A stretch of DNA of 64,000 bases from Paenibacillus beijingensis (GTDB lineage: Bacteria; Bacillota; Bacilli; Paenibacillales; Paenibacillaceae), in contig NZ_CP011058.1 of assembly GCF_000961095.1 (NCBI RefSeq), positions 1,579,001 to 1,643,000 of the forward strand, given 5' to 3'. This document shows, one piece after another, positions 61,061-64,000 of this stretch. A program made the translations under genes and the position numbers. Below the pieces are notes generated by a model. The model was not told the origin of the DNA. It saw nothing but the letters and a program-made list of their open reading frames with translations, and searched no databases. The first letter of the stretch is position 1; each line of letters opens with the position of its first letter.

Positions 61061-63508
61061 TTACTTGGCGGCAACTGAATATTGTGCGGCAACCGTTACC
61101 GGGTAACGGCGCCCGAAATATTCGACCTGCAGCGTTTTTCCGGCGAGAGCCGCCTGCGGGCTCAACCACGCGTACGCAATGGTCCCTCCTTCGGAGTATC
61201 CGTAACCGGTACTCGTAATAAAACCTGCGGCTTTGTCGCCGTCGAATACAGGTTCGTATCCCATGATGACCACCGACGGATCGTCAACCGTCAGTACCGT
61301 CAGCGATTGCTTGGGACCGGCGGCTCGCCGCTCCGATAATGCCCTGTCGCCGATGAACCCGGTCTTACCCGCCTCGACCGCCTCCTCGATTCCCGCTTCG
61401 TAAGGATCATGTTCGCTCCAGTAATCTTTTCCATAGTCCGGGGTACGTGATTCGAGCCGCAAACTATCGTAAGCCTGACTACCGGCTGCAATCAGCCCGT
61501 GCGGCCTTCCCGCTTCCCACAGCAGATCCCAGAGCCTGAGTCCTTGATCGTGGCTCGTGTACAGTTCCCATCCGGGAAGTCCGAACGTCGGGAGGTAAAC
61601 GACCATTACCGGCACTGTATCGATGTGCAGCTCCCGCGCCTGACCCGGAATCCACCTGCCGGGATTAAAGGCAGTGCGGTCTGCCGCTTGCATGATGTCG
61701 GCGGCCATTGGTCCGAGAATCCCTATTGTGCACGTACCCGAGCTCAGATCCTCGATCCGAACGGACGATGCGAAAGGCGACTGCCGAAGCTGTCTCTGAA
61801 CCCAATCCCATTCCACCGCTCCTTTGACCGTGAAGAAAAAGTCGGTATCGGACAAACAAACCGCGTTAAGGTCCCCTTTAATGCCTCCTCTTTCATTCAG
61901 CATGAGTGCTGAGGAAGCGTAGCCCGGGCGGTTTTGCGAGAAACCGGTTGTAAGCATCCGCAAAAATTCCGCTGCTCCTTCGCCGGTCAACCGGCCGCGC
62001 TTCTTCAAAGCCGTAAGATCAAACATCGCCGCCTGTTCAAGTGCAATAAGATGTTCTGCGCCTGCAGCCCGCGACCAATACCGGGCTTCCCATCCGGCGC
62101 GCTCCGGGATGTTATTTGCTCGTCCGGCTGCCATTGCGTCGTTCGCCCCGTACCACCGCGCTTGCTCCCACCCGTTCGTTTCCGTAAATTGTGCGCCAAG
62201 CTCTTTCTGCCTCGCGTAGAACGGACTTAATCTCATATTGCGACAAGAATCGGCAGGCTCCAGAGGATGGTGAATGTTATAAACTTTCTCGAACGCTTCC
62301 GAACAACGCTGTTTGATGTAAGCAGGGCTTTGGGAATAGGAATCGAAACGATTGATGTCGCACACTTCCAAATCAACATCCGGTACGCCGTCGACCATCC
62401 ACTCGGCCATCGCTTTGCCGACGCCTGCCGAATGTGTTACCCAAACCGCTTCAGCAACCCAAAATCCTTTGACCTTGGCGGCCTCGCCCAAGATCGGCAT
62501 CTCGTCCGGAGTGAAGGAGAAGAGTCCGTTAATCGCGCGCTTGACCGGCGCAACCTTCAAGGCCGGAAGCAGCTGGGTTGCGTCCTGCCATGCGTTCCCG
62601 AAATCTTCCGGAGTGAACGGCTGGACGGACGGCATTTCTTCCGTCTCGCCGTGACGGGCGATCTGTTCGACTTCGACAGGTATGGGCCGATGCTGATAGG
62701 AGCCCATGCCGATTCCGTCGAAAATTTGCCTGAAATAAAGCGAGCGGTCCTGATGCCGGAGGATTGGCAGCCGTACTTCTTCCGTCTCATCGGCAAATTC
62801 CTTTAAGGGGGAAGTATACGCATATTGATGCGCCATCGGCTGAAGAGGGATGGAAACCCCCGCCATCCGGCCGATCTTTGGTCCCCACATGCCTGCGCAG
62901 CAAAGCACAACATCGGCTTCATAGATACGGTCGTTTGTTTTTACCGCCGTAACCCGGCCATCTGCAACCTCGATGCCGGTAACTTCGATATTTCCGTAAA
63001 ACTCGGCCCCCCGTTCCTTCGCATATCGGGCCATTACCTGTACGGCACGGAGAGGTTTGGCGATTCCGTCTGTAGCCACATGCAATCCTCCGTAAACTCT
63101 GGAAGGATCCAGCAGCGGAAAATGTCCAGCGCACTGTTCCGGCGTAAGGAGCGAAGCTTCTATCCCCCATGAGACGGCCAGTCCGCGCTTGCGCTTGAGC
63201 TCTTCCCATCGTTCTGGCGTGGCCGCCACTTCGAGCCCGCCGACCGGATAGAAACACGGCTGGCCGTCAAGGTCGAGGCTCATGAAGCATTTGACGGTTT
63301 CGGACGCGAGCCGGGTCATTGTTTTGGATCCGTTCAGTTGAAACACCAAGCCTGGGGCATGGGAGGTCGATCCGCCGGTTTCGAACAACGGCCCCTGTTC
63401 CAGCACCGTGATGTTGCGAATTCCTTTTTGACTCAAGAAATACGCGGTGCTGCAACCAACCACTCCCGCTCCGATAATGACCACCTTTTGATCTGACAGC
63501 AAACTCAT
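61061..63508 (-). CDS. Dimethylglycine oxidase (FAD plus folate-binding GcvT domains)
   Basis: An 815-residue two-part enzyme like Arthrobacter dimethylglycine oxidase. Residues 1-~370 are the FAD amine oxidase (VVIIGAGVVGCSTAYFLSQKG; the His of GGSTSHAPGLVFQ is the expected covalent FAD site), ~375-430 a linker domain, and ~435-815 a GcvT-like folate domain (LIALEQAAMFDLTALKKRGR, TGYGYSEGGTIAYAWL near the end). It turns dimethylglycine into sarcosine and passes the methylene unit to tetrahydrofolate. First gene of the operon, directly behind the glycine riboswitch. Sarcosine dehydrogenase is the alternative reading. Confidence 0.92.
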   Translation of the reverse strand: MSLLSDQKVVIIGAGVVGCSTAYFLSQKGIRNITVLEQGPLFETGGSTSHAPGLVFQLNGSKTMTRLASETVKCFMSLDLDGQPCFYPVGGLEVAATPERWEELKRKRGLAVSWGIEASLLTPEQCAGHFPLLDPSRVYGGLHVATDGIAKPLRAVQVMARYAKERGAEFYGNIEVTGIEVADGRVTAVKTNDRIYEADVVLCCAGMWGPKIGRMAGVSIPLQPMAHQYAYTSPLKEFADETEEVRLPILRHQDRSLYFRQIFDGIGMGSYQHRPIPVEVEQIARHGETEEMPSVQPFTPEDFGNAWQDATQLLPALKVAPVKRAINGLFSFTPDEMPILGEAAKVKGFWVAEAVWVTHSAGVGKAMAEWMVDGVPDVDLEVCDINRFDSYSQSPAYIKQRCSEAFEKVYNIHHPLEPADSCRNMRLSPFYARQKELGAQFTETNGWEQARWYGANDAMAAGRANNIPERAGWEARYWSRAAGAEHLIALEQAAMFDLTALKKRGRLTGEGAAEFLRMLTTGFSQNRPGYASSALMLNERGGIKGDLNAVCLSDTDFFFTVKGAVEWDWVQRQLRQSPFASSVRIEDLSSGTCTIGILGPMAADIMQAADRTAFNPGRWIPGQARELHIDTVPVMVVYLPTFGLPGWELYTSHDQGLRLWDLLWEAGRPHGLIAAGSQAYDSLRLESRTPDYGKDYWSEHDPYEAGIEEAVEAGKTGFIGDRALSERRAAGPKQSLTVLTVDDPSVVIMGYEPVFDGDKAAGFITSTGYGYSEGGTIAYAWLSPQAALAGKTLQVEYFGRRYPVTVAAQYSVAAK

Positions 63509-63594
63509 TACCTCCTATCCGAATAAGTAAGGCTGTGAAGCTCGGTCATCACTTCCGCTCTATATCGCCTGGAAGTAATCGATCCGAATAGAGA

Positions 63595-63822
63595 AAAAGG
63601 ACAGAGAAAGGCCTCGAGACCTTTCTCTGTCCTTTTACCTGAGAGCTTTCCTTTCTCGTCTCCATCAGACGGATCATAAACGAGAAAGGTTTCCCCTTCG
63701 GTGGCCAAACGGCACTCTCCAGAGTTGCGTCCGATAATATTCTAGTAACCTGAGAGATTATCCTAAAGGTATTTTTTTAGGACTTGCTCCTTCGGCGCCG
63801 GATCGGCTTTTCATATTATCTT
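63595..63822 (-). ncRNA. Tandem glycine riboswitch with terminator
   Basis: On the minus strand the conserved blocks of both glycine aptamers appear in order: aptamer I GCGCCGAAGGAGCAA and AATCTCTCAGG, closed by GATAATAT/ATATTATC (63733-63740, 63813-63820); linker GGACGCAACTCTGGAGAG; aptamer II CCACCGAAGGGGAAA and AGCTCTCAGG; then a terminator with arms AAAAGGACAGAGAAAGG (63595-63611) and its complement (63620-63636) and a T tail. This matches the gcvT-leader architecture. The operon behind it is the betaine demethylation operon, not gcvT. Glycine is expected to switch it on. Confidence 0.93.
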
Positions 63823-63849
63823 CATTCGCAGTATGTTAAGTATATTTTT

Positions 63850-63911
63850 ATTTTATTTAAAAAACTAAATCTAGTCAATCCTTATGTCACATTTGATCAC
63901 ATTATGTCACA
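63850..63911 (-). promoter_or_regulatory. Promoter of the betaine operon with three 10-bp tandem repeats
   Basis: On the minus strand TTGACT (63873-63878), 17-bp spacer, TAAAAT (63850-63855). Directly upstream of the -35 are three head-to-tail decamers TGTGACATAA, TGTGATCAAA, TGTGACATAA (63882-63911), one helical turn each. This looks like an activator array. 63912-64000 shows nothing else I can name. Confidence 0.7.
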
Positions 63912-64000
63912 CTTTGTCTAAACTTTCGTAACACGTTACGTTATTATTTATATCATCATTCGAGAGGTATTGACCCGTAATTAGGTGAACCGTTGCCGGG

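Noticed and set aside
61061..63508. Glycine cleavage T protein (gcvT) behind the glycine riboswitch
   Set aside because: The GcvT-like part is only the C-terminal half; the N-terminal FAD oxidase and overall length identify dimethylglycine oxidase.

Overview
The window looks like a Bacillota chromosome of Paenibacillus type. The evidence is moderately high GC, AGGAGG ribosome sites, genes with Bacillus-type neighbourhoods (adeR next to ald, yneF, gbsR, csaA), and many short palindromic intergenic repeats. The genus is an inference. I saw no rRNA, tRNA, CRISPR array, intact insertion sequence or prophage.

Layout. 0-3.7 kb: the start of an unknown gene running off the left edge, then aconitase. 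3.7-9.4 kb: a nucleoside ABC uptake operon (BmpA-type lipoprotein, ATPase, two permeases) ending in a nucleoside hydrolase. 10.5-23.7 kb: a D-amino-acid island with ald, its activator adeR, alr, and an eight-gene operon for D-Ala-D-Ala uptake and hydrolysis (ddpXABCDF-like) that also carries a cupin regulator and D-serine ammonia-lyase. 24.0-24.6 kb: a c-di-AMP (ydaO/yuaA) riboswitch ahead of a small unknown gene interrupted at a T7 run. 24.6-33.4 kb: housekeeping and accessory genes (CWC protein, IclR regulator, alpha/beta hydrolase, extended superoxide dismutase, AlkA, glycosyltransferase, Nudix, GH13 glucosidase). 33.5-36.2 kb: an AT-rich patch with a ParE remnant, csaA, a frameshifted EamA transporter and an AraC regulator. 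36.3-44.6 kb: two secreted proteins, then folE, yneF, queG, rnhA, lepB, a DUF402 gene, a GNAT gene and sodA. 44.8-53.3 kb: a Pro/Gly heptad-repeat protein, copZ, galU, yjbQ, an MFS pump, trxB with a PerR-like box, dps and a membrane protein.

53.5-63.9 kb is the most coherent system: glycine betaine uptake and stepwise oxidative demethylation. A minus-strand operon encodes dimethylglycine oxidase, monomeric sarcosine oxidase, a GbcA-type Rieske oxygenase and an OpuA-type ABC transporter. It is preceded by a tandem glycine riboswitch with its terminator, a good promoter and three 10-bp tandem repeats. A GbsR-family regulator and a divergent FAD/NADPH flavoprotein without a flavodoxin domain (possible electron source for the Rieske enzyme) lie beyond its far end. 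The pathway product, glycine, is therefore predicted to be sensed by the operon's own leader.

The intergenic DNA is rich in repeats: ~200-bp and ~120-bp elements with terminal inverted repeats and nested hairpins, an 80-bp tandem array next to a decayed copy of the alr 3' end, palindromic ~40-bp units abutting ribosome sites, and others. Two genes (24.2 kb and 34.6 kb) are both broken at a T7 run and both restored by a -1 shift, which points either to a common sequencing undercall or to slippage.
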